Shown: positions 17,201 to 25,727, counted from the first letter of the stretch. The stretch: 64,000 bases of DNA from Bacillota bacterium (GCA_023391875.1 JAEWAB010000004.1:1-64000); one strand, 5' to 3'. Notes: generated by a model from the sequence alone, not told the origin. Program-made: numbers and translations.

Positions 17201-18067
17201 ATGCAGAAAATACGTAAATTGGGGCTGCACCACTTCATGGCTGTGCCTGCACTGTTATTGTTCGCTGTCTTTTTTATCTACCCGCTAACGCAGGGTATCG
17301 GTATGAGCCTTACTGACTGGGATGGGATGAGCGCCCCTAGCTTTATCGGCCTTAAAAACTTCTTTGATTTTTTTCAGGATGAACGTGCAATCAATGATAT
17401 TATAAATACAGTTCTTTTTGCGCTTGGCAGCGCGCCGCTGTTAAATCTCTGCGGGCTGATTCTCGCACTGCTGCTGGACGGCAAATTCAAGGGCAAGGGT
17501 ATGGCGCGCGTAATTATCTATCTGCCTGCCGTGATCAGCCCGCTGATTATGGGGTATATCTGGTACTTTTTGCTCCAACCGGAGCGCGGTTATCTGTATC
17601 ACGCGCTCGAGCTAATTGGCAGCAGCGAGCTGCTGGGCAACTGGCTTGGCAACTACACCGCTGCTATCATTGTGCTGATTCTGGTAAACGTGTGGCAGTA
17701 CGCCGGCATGACGATGGTAATCTATCTGGCGGGGCTTCAATCCATCTCCGACGAGCTCTATGAGTCCGCAACCATCGACGGGGCAGGATATCTTTCCCGC
17801 CTGCGCTATATCACCCTTCCGCTGCTGATGCCATCGGTGCGTATTAACGTGGTAACCAATATCATCGGCTCCCTTTCGGTTTTTGACATCATCATGTCGC
17901 TTACCGAGGGCGGCCCAGGCTATTCCACCGAATCGCTAAGCATTTATATCATGCGTATGTGCTACGGCAGTAAAACCGGTTATTCCACCGCGGTTGCGAT
18001 GATTATGTTTTTGATTATCCTTGTTCCGGTGCTTATTTCTATGCGCCTTACGCGCACGAAGGATTAA
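17201..18067 (+). CDS. Oligosaccharide ABC transporter permease (MalF type)
   Basis: 288 residues with six predicted membrane segments. The EAA loop reads ESATIDGAGYLSRLRYITLP, slightly divergent from the consensus. It is separated from the second permease by 15 bases containing GGAGGG. It forms the transmembrane channel with the product of 18083. Confidence 0.9.
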   Translation: MQKIRKLGLHHFMAVPALLLFAVFFIYPLTQGIGMSLTDWDGMSAPSFIGLKNFFDFFQDERAINDIINTVLFALGSAPLLNLCGLILALLLDGKFKGKGMARVIIYLPAVISPLIMGYIWYFLLQPERGYLYHALELIGSSELLGNWLGNYTAAIIVLILVNVWQYAGMTMVIYLAGLQSISDELYESATIDGAGYLSRLRYITLPLLMPSVRINVVTNIIGSLSVFDIIMSLTEGGPGYSTESLSIYIMRMCYGSKTGYSTAVAMIMFLIILVPVLISMRLTRTKD

Positions 18068-18082
18068 AGGAGGGAAACCGAT

Positions 18083-18907
18083 ATGAAAACGGCAGCCAGA
18101 ATCTTCAAATACATAGCGATTACCCTCATCTGCCTGATGTGCCTCGTTCCCTTCTATATCCTGCTGGTACTATCGCTTAATACCCCGGGCAAGGATATCT
18201 ACGAAGGCAACATGTTTCTGCCCGATTTTCGCGTTGTAAACTATATCGACGCCTGGAACAAATCTCAGATCGGCACCGCGATTATCAACTCGGCCATCAT
18301 CACGGCTTTGTCGCTGCTTATCATCGTCGTTTTAGGCGGTATGGCGGGCTATGCAATCGCGCGCTTTGCCAATCGTTTTAACCGTACTGTTTTTGCCGTG
18401 TTTTTAAGCTGTATGATGATACCGGGCATTATCAATACCGTGCCGCTTTACACCCTCATGCGCAGGTTAAACGCTATCGATACGCTTTGGGGAATGTCGC
18501 TGGTGTGCGCAACGCTTGCCCTGCCTTCGGCTATATTCATATTTACCGGCTTTATCCGCTCTATGCCGAGGCAGGTGGAGGAGTCGGCCATTATAGACGG
18601 CTGCTCGTGGTTTACGGCGTTTTTTCGCATTACCATGCCGCTGCTCAAGCCTGCCGCCGCCGCGGTGATCATTCTGAACGGCTTCGGCATCTGGAATAAC
18701 TACGCGCAGGCGGTTTTCTTTTTGCAGGAGCGCAAAAAGCAGAACATCCCGCAGGCTCTTTCAGTTTTCTTTCAGCAGTTCGCGGGAGCGAAATGGAACC
18801 TGATGGCGGCTACCGCGGTGATAGCGCTCATCCCTGTTATCGCGGCCTTTCTGGTGTTCCAAAAGCAGCTGATGAAGGGATTGATGGACGGCGCAATCAA
18901 GGGCTGA
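18083..18907 (+). CDS. Oligosaccharide ABC transporter permease (MalG type)
   Basis: 274 residues, inner-membrane permease with six predicted segments and EAA loop EESAIIDGCSWFTAFFRITM ending in P. It pairs with the preceding permease. As in the other two sugar loci of this window no ATPase gene is present, so all three importers probably share an ATPase encoded elsewhere. Confidence 0.9.
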   Translation: MKTAARIFKYIAITLICLMCLVPFYILLVLSLNTPGKDIYEGNMFLPDFRVVNYIDAWNKSQIGTAIINSAIITALSLLIIVVLGGMAGYAIARFANRFNRTVFAVFLSCMMIPGIINTVPLYTLMRRLNAIDTLWGMSLVCATLALPSAIFIFTGFIRSMPRQVEESAIIDGCSWFTAFFRITMPLLKPAAAAVIILNGFGIWNNYAQAVFFLQERKKQNIPQALSVFFQQFAGAKWNLMAATAVIALIPVIAAFLVFQKQLMKGLMDGAIKG

Positions 18908-18924
18908 GGATGAAAGGATAGCAG

Positions 18925-20622
18925 ATGATTATTAAGGATTTATACCCCGAAAAGGCGCAGTACCTTACAGGCGAACCGGTAAATATTATTGCCGAACTGA
19001 CGACGGAGGGCAGGGTTGGGGATACCCTGCTGGTGCTGACGGTTACACGCCTTGAGCAGACGATATCAAGAACGGTTCATTCAATCACGCAGAAAGCGGA
19101 TAACAATGGTACCATTACTTTAAATGCAGGGATATACGATACCCCGTTCGGCGGCTTTGGGGTAAAACTGGCGCTTTTTGAAGACGGTGAGGAAAAGGAA
19201 GCTCGCTCAACCGCGTTTGATATGGTAGCTTCACCGGAAAGGAGCGTTCGGTACGGCTTTTTGAGCGACTTCTCCGCTGATGACAAGGATACCGCGGATG
19301 TGTCTACCCTTCGTAAATATCATATCAACTTCGTGCAGTACTACGACTGGTCATACCGGCATGATAACTTGGTAGCCGAGCAGGAGGAATATACCGACAT
19401 GATGGGGAAACCCGTCAGCCTTGCAGCGGTGAAGAACAAGATTGCGGCGTGCAGAAGCTACGGCATGAAATCGCTCGGCTACGGCGCGGTTTACGCGGCC
19501 TCGAAGGACTTTTATGAGCAGCATAAGGATTGGGGGCTTTATACCGCCGCCGGAGAACCGTTTGTTTTTATTGACGTATTCTATATCATGAATGTCATGC
19601 GTGCCTGCCCGTGGCATGAGCATATTGTCGGCCAATACCAACGGGCGGTACAGGAGGTGGGCTTCGACGGCATTCATATGGATACCTATGGCTTCCCCAA
19701 AACCGCCTATTCGCATTATCACCATACGGAGCTGCTGCGCATGGAGCGGCATTATCCCGAATTGATACAAAGCACGAAGGAAGCGTTGAACAAGGTTAAG
19801 GATGATAACTACCTGATTTTTAATAATGTGGGCAACTGGCCGGTGGATACGGTTGCAAACGCGCCGCAGAGTGCCGTTTACATAGAGGTGTGGCCACCCT
19901 ACGGGCAGTACTGCCACATCAAGCAGCTGATAACCGATGCCAAAAGGGCCTGCGGCAACGCAAAGCCGGTAATTCTGGCCGCCTACCTTGCGCCGTTTCG
20001 GCTGGAGGATGCCCAAAGCGCCATGAACGCCGCACTGTTGCTTACCGCAGCTATTACCACCGCAGGCGGAACCCATCTGCTGCTGGGGGAGGAAAACGCG
20101 GTACTGACGCAGGGGTATTATGTAGACCATTCCATTCTTACCCAAGCGCAGGCTGCCCTTATGCGGCGGTACTATGACTTTATCATCCGGTATATGGAGC
20201 TGTTCTACGATAGCGCCCTGCAGGATGTGACCATGACGCATATGGGGTGGGATAACACCGAATATCGGTGCCTGCACCCGAATTGGAGCGCTTGCGGCGA
20301 GGCGGACAGATTGTGGCTTACCATTAAGGAAAAGCCGGATTTAAAGCTTATCAGCCTCATCAACCTGTGCGGGAGTGTGGACGCGCTGTGGAACAAGGGC
20401 AAAGCGCAACCGGAGACACAGCACGATCTCCCGTTCGAGGTTCAGGTTGACCTGCCGATAGACGGGGTATTCTTTGCCACCCCAGATGATGAGGACGGCT
20501 CGGCAAAGGCGCTGGACTATACACTGAAAAAGACTTCTTATGGGCTGAGTCTGTGCTTTACAGTACCCAAGGTTCGCTATTGGAGCCTGGTTTATATCCG
20601 GCTGAAGGAGGAAGCAGAATGA
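18925..20622 (+). CDS. Cytoplasmic GH66 glycoside hydrolase (dextranase-like)
   Basis: 565 residues, no signal peptide. An N-terminal beta-sandwich (about 1-105) precedes a (beta/alpha)8 barrel. The region INFVQYYDWSYRHD (134-147) is typical of GH66. The likely nucleophile is Asp253 (GFDGIHMDTYG) and acid/base Glu321 (VYIEVWPPYG), the two catalytic acids of dextranases and cycloisomaltooligosaccharide glucanotransferases. C-terminal beta domain from about 440. GH66 enzymes are mostly secreted; this one appears to act on oligosaccharides after import, cutting alpha-1,6 bonds. The stop overlaps the next start (ATGA). Confidence 0.82.
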   Translation: MIIKDLYPEKAQYLTGEPVNIIAELTTEGRVGDTLLVLTVTRLEQTISRTVHSITQKADNNGTITLNAGIYDTPFGGFGVKLALFEDGEEKEARSTAFDMVASPERSVRYGFLSDFSADDKDTADVSTLRKYHINFVQYYDWSYRHDNLVAEQEEYTDMMGKPVSLAAVKNKIAACRSYGMKSLGYGAVYAASKDFYEQHKDWGLYTAAGEPFVFIDVFYIMNVMRACPWHEHIVGQYQRAVQEVGFDGIHMDTYGFPKTAYSHYHHTELLRMERHYPELIQSTKEALNKVKDDNYLIFNNVGNWPVDTVANAPQSAVYIEVWPPYGQYCHIKQLITDAKRACGNAKPVILAAYLAPFRLEDAQSAMNAALLLTAAITTAGGTHLLLGEENAVLTQGYYVDHSILTQAQAALMRRYYDFIIRYMELFYDSALQDVTMTHMGWDNTEYRCLHPNWSACGEADRLWLTIKEKPDLKLISLINLCGSVDALWNKGKAQPETQHDLPFEVQVDLPIDGVFFATPDDEDGSAKALDYTLKKTSYGLSLCFTVPKVRYWSLVYIRLKEEAE

Positions 20623-22421
20623 ACCCGAAGGTAATACCCACAGGGAACGAGTACCTGTCGCTGCCTGAAATTAACGAAAATGACGCTTCAATCTCTGGCC
20701 TTTCCGTGCTTTATATGCGGTACAAGGGCCTGATTGAGCTCCGCGGCGACGAGAACACGCCCCTTTTTACCCCTTTTATTATTGTAGATAATAGGGAGAT
20801 ACCCTTAGAAAACCTGAAGTGGCAGCTGTTAAACCACTGGGTGCCGATGTTTACCGCGAAAGTACAGGGGCTCACGGTGGAGGGCGTTATCCTTACCCCT
20901 GTGGGCGAACGTGGGTTCGTCTACCGCCTAACCGTCAAGAATACCTCCGAAATGGTATTGAACGTTGCGGTTTGCTTAAAGGGCCTGTGGAGATATGCGC
21001 TGCATGAAATCAACGAAACCAAGGAGATTAGTGCCGTCAAACGTGTATACAACAGCAACTGGAATCACACCATGTTGTTTGAACTGCAGGGGGAGACCGG
21101 CATACTGGCGCTGGCCCCAATCTTTTCACAACCGGTTATGGCGGAGTATGAAACCAACGCAACGGGCGGCATTGCCTATCGCTTAATTGCAGACACCGTT
21201 TCTTTAGAGAAAGGCAGCTCCTGCAGCGTGGACTTTTACTGGGGTGTTGGCTTCGAGGAGGTTTCCGCAGCCACCTCTGCAAAAGAGATCATGCGCAGAG
21301 GCTATGAGTATGAGCTTAACAAAACGCTGGGTTGGCTGAAACAGCGTGAAAAGGTCATACCCGACGCATATCTGTGTAGGATACTGAACCGCAATATGTT
21401 CTTCAATTTCTTTTACGCTAGCGGAATCACCATCGATACCGAGGAGCTGACGCTGATGACTTCCCGTAGCCCGCGCTACTATGTCAGCGCCGCATATTGG
21501 GACCGTGACAGCCTGCTGTGGAGCTTCCCGAGTATCCTGCTAGCAGATAGTGTTTACGCAAGAGAGATCCTACTATATGTGTTTTCCCGTCAGATCAGGA
21601 ATATCGGGATTCACAGCCGGTATATCGACGGCACTCTGCTTGAACCCGGGTTTGAACTGGATGAGCTGTGCGCGCCGATAATAGCGCTATATGGCTATAT
21701 CAATAAAACCAAAGATACCGCACTATTAACGGTGCCGTGTGTGCAAAACGGGGTACGCTTTATCTTAAAACGGCTTGCCGAGATGAAACACCCGGCGGTC
21801 AGCCTGTATGAGACCTTCTTACAGCCAACCGATGATGAGATTGTTTACCCCTATATTACCTATGACAATGTACTGGTATGGAGTCTTTTTGAAAACCTTG
21901 CGCAGCTTTATAAAGGGATTTGGGCGGAGGAGGAGACAAACACCCTCGCTCAAAATGCGATAAAGGTACGCGAGGCCATCTATAAGCATTGCGTGAAGGA
22001 ATACCGCGGAAAGCGGATTTTCGCGTGGTCGGTAGATTTAAACGGCAAATGGGATGTATACGACGAGCCGCCGGGCAGCCTTCAGCTTCTTCCGCACTAC
22101 GGGTTCTGTGGCAGCGAAGACGAAGTTTATAAAAACACGGTAACGGTTCTGCGAGACCCGGAATACGCTTATTCCTTCTCCGGCTGCAATATCGCCGAAA
22201 TCGGGTGCCCGCATGCCCCGCACCCATGGGTGTTAAGTATTGCGAACAGCCTGCTGTGCGGCAGGCTTGAACAGTGTCGCGATATCCTTCTTAAAACTTC
22301 GCTAGATAACGGCATCGCTTGTGAAAGCGTCCATGAAACAACAGGGGAGTGCACAAGCGGAGAGGCTTTTGCCACCTGCGCCGGGTTCCTTGCCTATGCA
22401 ATCCATACAGCTTATCAATAA
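20619..22421 (+). CDS. Six-hairpin (alpha/alpha)6 glycosidase, family uncertain
   Basis: 600 residues from ATG 20619 (GGAGGAAG upstream), translationally coupled to the GH66 gene by a four-base overlap. An N-terminal beta-sandwich domain (about 1-230) is followed by helical repeats. The segment AYWDRDSLLWSFPS (about 310) and EPGFELDELCAPI (about 355) recall the W-R-D and E-L-D-x-L-C-x-P-I stretches of GH15/GH63/GH125-type six-hairpin enzymes. No signal peptide. In this operon it would trim glucose from the ends of isomalto-oligosaccharides. The family assignment is tentative. Confidence 0.65.
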   Translation: MNPKVIPTGNEYLSLPEINENDASISGLSVLYMRYKGLIELRGDENTPLFTPFIIVDNREIPLENLKWQLLNHWVPMFTAKVQGLTVEGVILTPVGERGFVYRLTVKNTSEMVLNVAVCLKGLWRYALHEINETKEISAVKRVYNSNWNHTMLFELQGETGILALAPIFSQPVMAEYETNATGGIAYRLIADTVSLEKGSSCSVDFYWGVGFEEVSAATSAKEIMRRGYEYELNKTLGWLKQREKVIPDAYLCRILNRNMFFNFFYASGITIDTEELTLMTSRSPRYYVSAAYWDRDSLLWSFPSILLADSVYAREILLYVFSRQIRNIGIHSRYIDGTLLEPGFELDELCAPIIALYGYINKTKDTALLTVPCVQNGVRFILKRLAEMKHPAVSLYETFLQPTDDEIVYPYITYDNVLVWSLFENLAQLYKGIWAEEETNTLAQNAIKVREAIYKHCVKEYRGKRIFAWSVDLNGKWDVYDEPPGSLQLLPHYGFCGSEDEVYKNTVTVLRDPEYAYSFSGCNIAEIGCPHAPHPWVLSIANSLLCGRLEQCRDILLKTSLDNGIACESVHETTGECTSGEAFATCAGFLAYAIHTAYQ

Positions 22422-22474
22422 AAACACTCTTAATCTGCAATACATTTGGCTTTCCGTTATCATGTAAACAAAGC

Positions 22475-22508
22475 AAGAAGACTTTCTGAATTATCAGAAA
22501 GTCTTCTT
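22475..22508 (+). terminator. Terminator of the isomalto-oligosaccharide operon
   Basis: Perfect 15-bp stem (AAGAAGACTTTCTGA and complement), 4-nt loop, ending TTCTTTG. It lies 54 bases beyond the last stop codon. Confidence 0.85.
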
Positions 22509-22817
22509 TGTAAATACGGTCCTATGCGAAGGTCGGGGGGCTCAGTGGATTCACTTTAGACATACTGGGAAGTTCAGGTTCTTAGAGAAAGTGTGTTAAT
22601 ATGGATTATACGAAGGTCGGTATAGCCTTACAACGAATAGATGATGGTTCTTATGCGAAGTTTGGAGGGTGCTCTAAGCTTCGCATTATTTTAGTTATCT
22701 TAAGTAAGGCGTGGATTAGTGAGCACCTTTGGCTCTAAGTTATAAACATAATGGGAAGCTCAAAATGAAGTGTCAACTACCCGTTGTGCTCATACCCTGT
22801 ATGATACCCATCACTAT
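22509..22817. repeat. Gene-free stretch made of degenerate repeat copies
   Basis: No coding frame is credible. The region holds degenerate versions of the two repeat modules seen intact farther on: partial TATGCGAAG copies (22527 and, complete, 22651-22688) and partial ATAATGGGAAG copies (about 22567 and 22748). Confidence 0.6.
22651..22688. repeat. Hairpin repeat copy 2
   Basis: TTATGCGAAG and CTTCGCATTA arms around an 18-nt middle, same family as 9643-9680 and 23673-23710. Confidence 0.75.
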
Positions 22818-23036
22818 TCAGTCTCCGACATATGTAAATCTCTTTTGTGGGCTACCATTTCGCTCTACAGTCTCATTCCACATAGAAGCGGGGCGAACCC
22901 ATATACCTCTTTCACCATAAAGCGCTTGATAGACAACCATTATTTCCAGCGTCTCAGAGTGCTTGGCTATATACAGTACTTGATATTCTTTACCCTTAAA
23001 ATGGCGATAGCGACCTATTTTAATTTCATCTTCCAT
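22818..23036 (-). CDS. DUF1653 domain protein
   Basis: 72 residues from the ATG at 23036, preceded by AAAGGGG. The sequence GRYRHFKGKEYQVLYIAKHS, then MVVYQALYGERGIWVRP, is the DUF1653 (PF07866) signature and covers nearly the whole protein. The function of the family is unknown; it is common in gut Firmicutes. The gene sits alone in a repeat-rich, decayed stretch and appears intact. Confidence 0.85.
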   Translation of the reverse strand: MEDEIKIGRYRHFKGKEYQVLYIAKHSETLEIMVVYQALYGERGIWVRPASMWNETVERNGSPQKRFTYVGD

Positions 23037-23163
23037 AAGGCATCCCCTTTTTATTTTCAAACTAGAAATATGGTTACTGCAAATAAATTGCGGTTGTTCT
23101 GTAGCCCATTGCTATTAGTTAAACGCAGGCCCCCAAGGAAGTCCCTTTGAGTCTATCCCTTAT

Positions 23164-23259
23164 GTTAAACATAATGGGAAGTAAATCAGGCGTTTTCAAG
23201 AATGCTGGACGTACCATTATGGGAAGTACAAATACTCGTAAAAGGCTGTATTAATGCTT
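23164..23259. repeat. 96-bp dispersed repeat, copy 1
   Basis: Aligns without gaps to 23576-23671, about 80% or more identical by eye. Each copy contains the block TATGGGAAGTA or TAATGGGAAGTA twice, about 45 bases apart, and the shared core AAAAGGCTGT. It flanks the DUF1835 remnant together with copy 2. Confidence 0.8.
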
Positions 23260-23497
23260 ATAATCTGTGAATACACTTTTTTAATACTCGATGATAAATC
23301 GGCATATCCTTGGAAACCGCAGTCACAGATTCAAGTTTCCCTGCACGAATCATTTCTTCTATGCAAAACGAAATCCAGAAATCGCCAATCCCAAGCTGGT
23401 ATTTACCAATTACCCGTCCGATAATATTTTCCCTTACCAAAGTGTTGTGCCATTTTTAGACTTCCACAAGCACTATCACTAAATACGATCTCAATCA
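23258..23497 (-). pseudogene. Remnant of a DUF1835/DUF3658 protein
   Basis: The 5' part reads MIEIVFSDSACGSLKMAQHF then GKGK, the usual start of DUF1835 proteins. After about 27 codons the frame is lost. A second frame then gives LGIGDFWISFCIEEMIRAG and KDMPIYHRVLKK, the usual C-terminal DUF3658 part. Most of the middle of a gene normally several hundred codons long is deleted and the halves are out of frame. It lies exactly between two copies of a 96-bp direct repeat. Confidence 0.7.
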
Positions 23498-23575
23498 TAA
23501 TAATTATTCTCCAAGTCTCGGATTTACCCATCTGCAAGATTATATAAATTAAGTTTAGTTTATCAATTGGAATGT

Positions 23576-23671
23576 GGTAAACATAATGGGAAGTAAAACG
23601 GACGCTAACAAGAATGCTAGACATACCATAATGGGAAGTACAAACACTTATAAAAGGCTGTGCTAATGGTT
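23576..23671. repeat. 96-bp dispersed repeat, copy 2
   Basis: See copy 1 at 23164-23259. This copy runs directly into a hairpin repeat (23673-23710), so repeat and hairpin may form one module. Confidence 0.8.
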
Positions 23672-23672
23672 C

Positions 23673-23710
23673 TTATGCGAAGTTCAGAGAGGACTCTGAG
23701 CTTCGCATTA
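23673..23710. repeat. Hairpin repeat copy 3
   Basis: TATGCGAAG and CTTCGCATTA arms. The inner bases also pair (TTCAGAG with CTCTGAG), giving a nearly continuous 17-bp stem with a short AGGA-type loop. Confidence 0.78.
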
Positions 23711-23813
23711 TTTACATGATGGTAAGCTCATTACTTAATTAGACGATTTATAATTAAATAGCACTGCTTGAAATAGTTATAAAGCCCTGTAAAACCAAAT
23801 CCGGAAATGTCAC

Positions 23814-23975
23814 CTAAGCGTCCGGCTCTTTAATCACTGACATATTCATTTGTTTGAAATTCACCAGGGTTTCCTGTTTGCACTTCAGGCAGAACAACAG
23901 GAAATTGGTGAGAGTTTTGTCCTCCCGTATTCGCGTCCGGGTATTGCCTTTGTAGGCAAGGCAACGGAGCCATTC
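23814..23975 (-). pseudogene. Cysteine-rich KTR protein remnant
   Basis: 53 codons reading EWLRCLAYKGNTRTRIRED, then FLLFCLKCKQETLVNF and a TAG stop. This is the cysteine-rich KTR family (PF14205) often carried by conjugative elements of gut Firmicutes. The first CPxC pair is altered to CLAY, while the second (CLKC) is kept. There is no start codon: the frame begins directly after the TGA of the CPBP gene and in the same frame as it. It is a decayed, start-less fragment. Confidence 0.65.
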
Positions 23976-24788
23976 TCAATCATTCGTAATTTCCTCGATG
24001 TTATCTGCTGATTCATAATTCCTGTTCTCTCGTTTGTGAGTAAATATCTGAAAACTAATCACTGATATAACAACAAGAGCTGTTGCCGCAACACATGAAC
24101 TAAGCAAAGTCACATTAGGATTCAGAATGGTTGAGGACGCATTAAACAAGCAATGAAAGAAGATACATAAAAATGTGCTGCCTGTTATCTTCTTTATTGC
24201 CCCATACGCAAAGGACAATCCGATAACATAAATAAAAAATATAGGGAAACGCTCGTTATGCTGCCCTGTTCCCGGAATATAAAAAAGAGGCAAATGCCAT
24301 ATCGACCATATGAACCCGGTAACAATCGCCGATACGACAAACCCGGCTTTCTTTTCTAGCGCGGGCTGCAGGATATGCCGCCATCCGGTTTCCTCATGCC
24401 CACCGCCAAGAAGCATTAAAGGCGTCAGGTATAAAAACGTATATATCGGGCTCATTTCTCCAACACCGTTAATGCAAATCATAATCGCATAGTATACGGC
24501 GCATAGGCCAACTGTTAAAAGATACATCCAAACCGGCCTTTTAACATCGAACACCGATTTCAACCAAGAAGCAAACCCTTTGATTACCCCATTTCGCCTT
24601 AATACCAAATAAGAAGCAATCGCCGGAGAACCGGCTCCGATAATATACAGCGGATACAGCCACAGGGCATCCGCCATAAATATGCCCATCCTTGCCGCGC
24701 CAAAGCAAATCCCCCAGAACACAACCGCGATGGCAAATGTTAAAAGAATGAACTGTATCACTGTTTTTTTAGCATACAAACTATTCAT
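23976..24788 (-). CDS. CPBP-family intramembrane metalloprotease (Abi/CAAX-like)
   Basis: 270 residues with seven or eight hydrophobic segments. Motifs of the CPBP family (PF02517) are all present: EETGWRHILQP (glutamate pair and Arg), FIWSIWHLPLF (F-x3-H) and FFHCLFNASS (H-x3-N). Such proteins act as membrane proteases, in Firmicutes often linked to bacteriocin self-immunity. The start overlaps the stop of the small membrane protein upstream by four bases, indicating an operon. Confidence 0.88.
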   Translation of the reverse strand: MNSLYAKKTVIQFILLTFAIAVVFWGICFGAARMGIFMADALWLYPLYIIGAGSPAIASYLVLRRNGVIKGFASWLKSVFDVKRPVWMYLLTVGLCAVYYAIMICINGVGEMSPIYTFLYLTPLMLLGGGHEETGWRHILQPALEKKAGFVVSAIVTGFIWSIWHLPLFYIPGTGQHNERFPIFFIYVIGLSFAYGAIKKITGSTFLCIFFHCLFNASSTILNPNVTLLSSCVAATALVVISVISFQIFTHKRENRNYESADNIEEITND

Positions 24789-24979
24789 TGAGTTTTGTCC
24801 TCTCTTTCATGTTTACCATCGAACAAGATTTGTCTTACCGAGAATAACAGTGCGGCTATGTATATTCCAACACTAATACCAAGCAGTGCTATTCCAACAA
24901 AAACATAGTTAGGCATTGCGGCGGCGATAAGCCCTGCCAATATCATAATTGAAAGGCATAGTTTTTTAACCGCAGACAT
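24785..24979 (-). CDS. Small membrane protein
   Basis: 64 residues with two hydrophobic segments (LCLSIMILAGLIAAAMPN and VFVGIALLGISVGIYIAALL) and a charged tail (DGKHEREDKTQ). It overlaps the CPBP protease gene (ATGA), which supports it as a real gene. Function unknown; it may assist the protease. A TetR-type remnant lies directly upstream. Confidence 0.7.
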   Translation of the reverse strand: MSAVKKLCLSIMILAGLIAAAMPNYVFVGIALLGISVGIYIAALLFSVRQILFDGKHEREDKTQ

Positions 24980-24993
24980 TAAAGTTGCTTTTT

Positions 24994-25188
24994 TTATGAT
25001 TTCCCACCCAGCAACGTGAGATTATCAAAGATTTTCGTCCAATCACCGAAATATTGGATGTTCTTGTTGGTGGCCAGAGCGGTTAATCCATGCGCAAACG
25101 CCTACATAGTAATAAGCAACTGCTTTTGAGCCGTGTGCGGTATGCCTGATTTTGTAAATATCTGATACACGGTATCCCGAAATAATCG
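24994..25188 (-). pseudogene. C-terminal fragment of a TetR-family regulator
   Basis: The frame reads RLFRDTVYQIFTKSGIPHTA, an in-frame TAG, then AFAHGLTALATNKNIQYFGD and a TAA stop. The A-F-A/V-H-G-L pattern is typical of TetR ligand-binding domains. The DNA-binding half is absent and the remnant carries a nonsense codon. It probably once regulated the two membrane genes downstream. Confidence 0.55.
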
Positions 25189-25427
25189 CTATAAAAATAG
25201 GGGAGGGGATCTTCGAATTATTTTAATTTTCCCAGGTGCGCAGAACTGCGTATAATTACCAAAATGACTATATTCATTATACTTACCCATAATTACCAAG
25301 TCAAATATTACTATAATTATATTTACATACAATAATTATAAAAAAAGGAATCTGTCACAAAGCTGTGTCCCCCAATGTATCTCTGGCAGTAACGTTTTTA
25401 TCTTTTGATATTGCCTTATCATGCAAA
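25189..25427. other. AT-rich gene-free stretch
   Basis: Low-GC sequence with two ATAATTACCAA direct repeats (about 25251 and 25291) and no gene. On the minus strand, bases 25423 to about 25340 read MIRQYQKIKTLLPEIHWG, which resembles the first residues of a transposase OrfA and then diverges. Confidence 0.45.
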
Positions 25428-25468
25428 ATCCCCCAATCGTAGTTCCTGTTATCCTACGATCGGGGGAT
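25428..25468 (-). repeat. Stem-loop matching the one at 125-154, upstream of a transposase OrfA fragment
   Basis: 15-bp stem ATCCCCCAATCGTAG/CTACGATCGGGGGAT. On the minus strand this sequence and its downstream flank align with plus-strand 122-170 near the IS3 end (shared TCGTAGGATA, GATTGG and TTTTGC blocks). Confidence 0.6.
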
Positions 25469-25683
25469 ATCTTACAATGTTCGTTCCCTTTGGTTTGGTA
25501 CAAGACTTGGGGGGCAGTTGCGGCACACAACTAAGCGTTGAGTACAGCGCTTATAACCCTATCCACGCTCTGCTGCGGGGAAAGACACGAAAAAGGGCGG
25601 CTTATCATACTTGTTCGCAAAGTGCTTAATGATTATTCAAGGTGGGGCGTGTTAGCCCACGTCCAGTCCTCTTGTAAACAACA

Positions 25684-25719
25684 AACCCACAAAGGCCAAT
25701 CACTCGGCCTTTGTGGGTT
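25684..25719 (-). terminator. Terminator downstream of tRNA-Arg
   Basis: Perfect 14-bp stem AACCCACAAAGGCC and complement with an 8-nt loop. It is positioned just downstream of the minus-strand tRNA. Confidence 0.8.
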
Positions 25720-25727
25720 GCTTTTTC

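Noticed and set aside
22500..23760. Possible CRISPR array because of repeated ATAATGGGAAGT and TATGCGAAG blocks
   Set aside because: Spacing is irregular, copies are few and divergent, units lie in intergenic debris, and no cas gene is near.
25474..25683. Recombinase or tRNA-associated integrase remnant between the IS scar and tRNA-Arg
   Set aside because: No frame shows a convincing recombinase motif and no attachment-site duplication of the tRNA 3' end was seen in the window.
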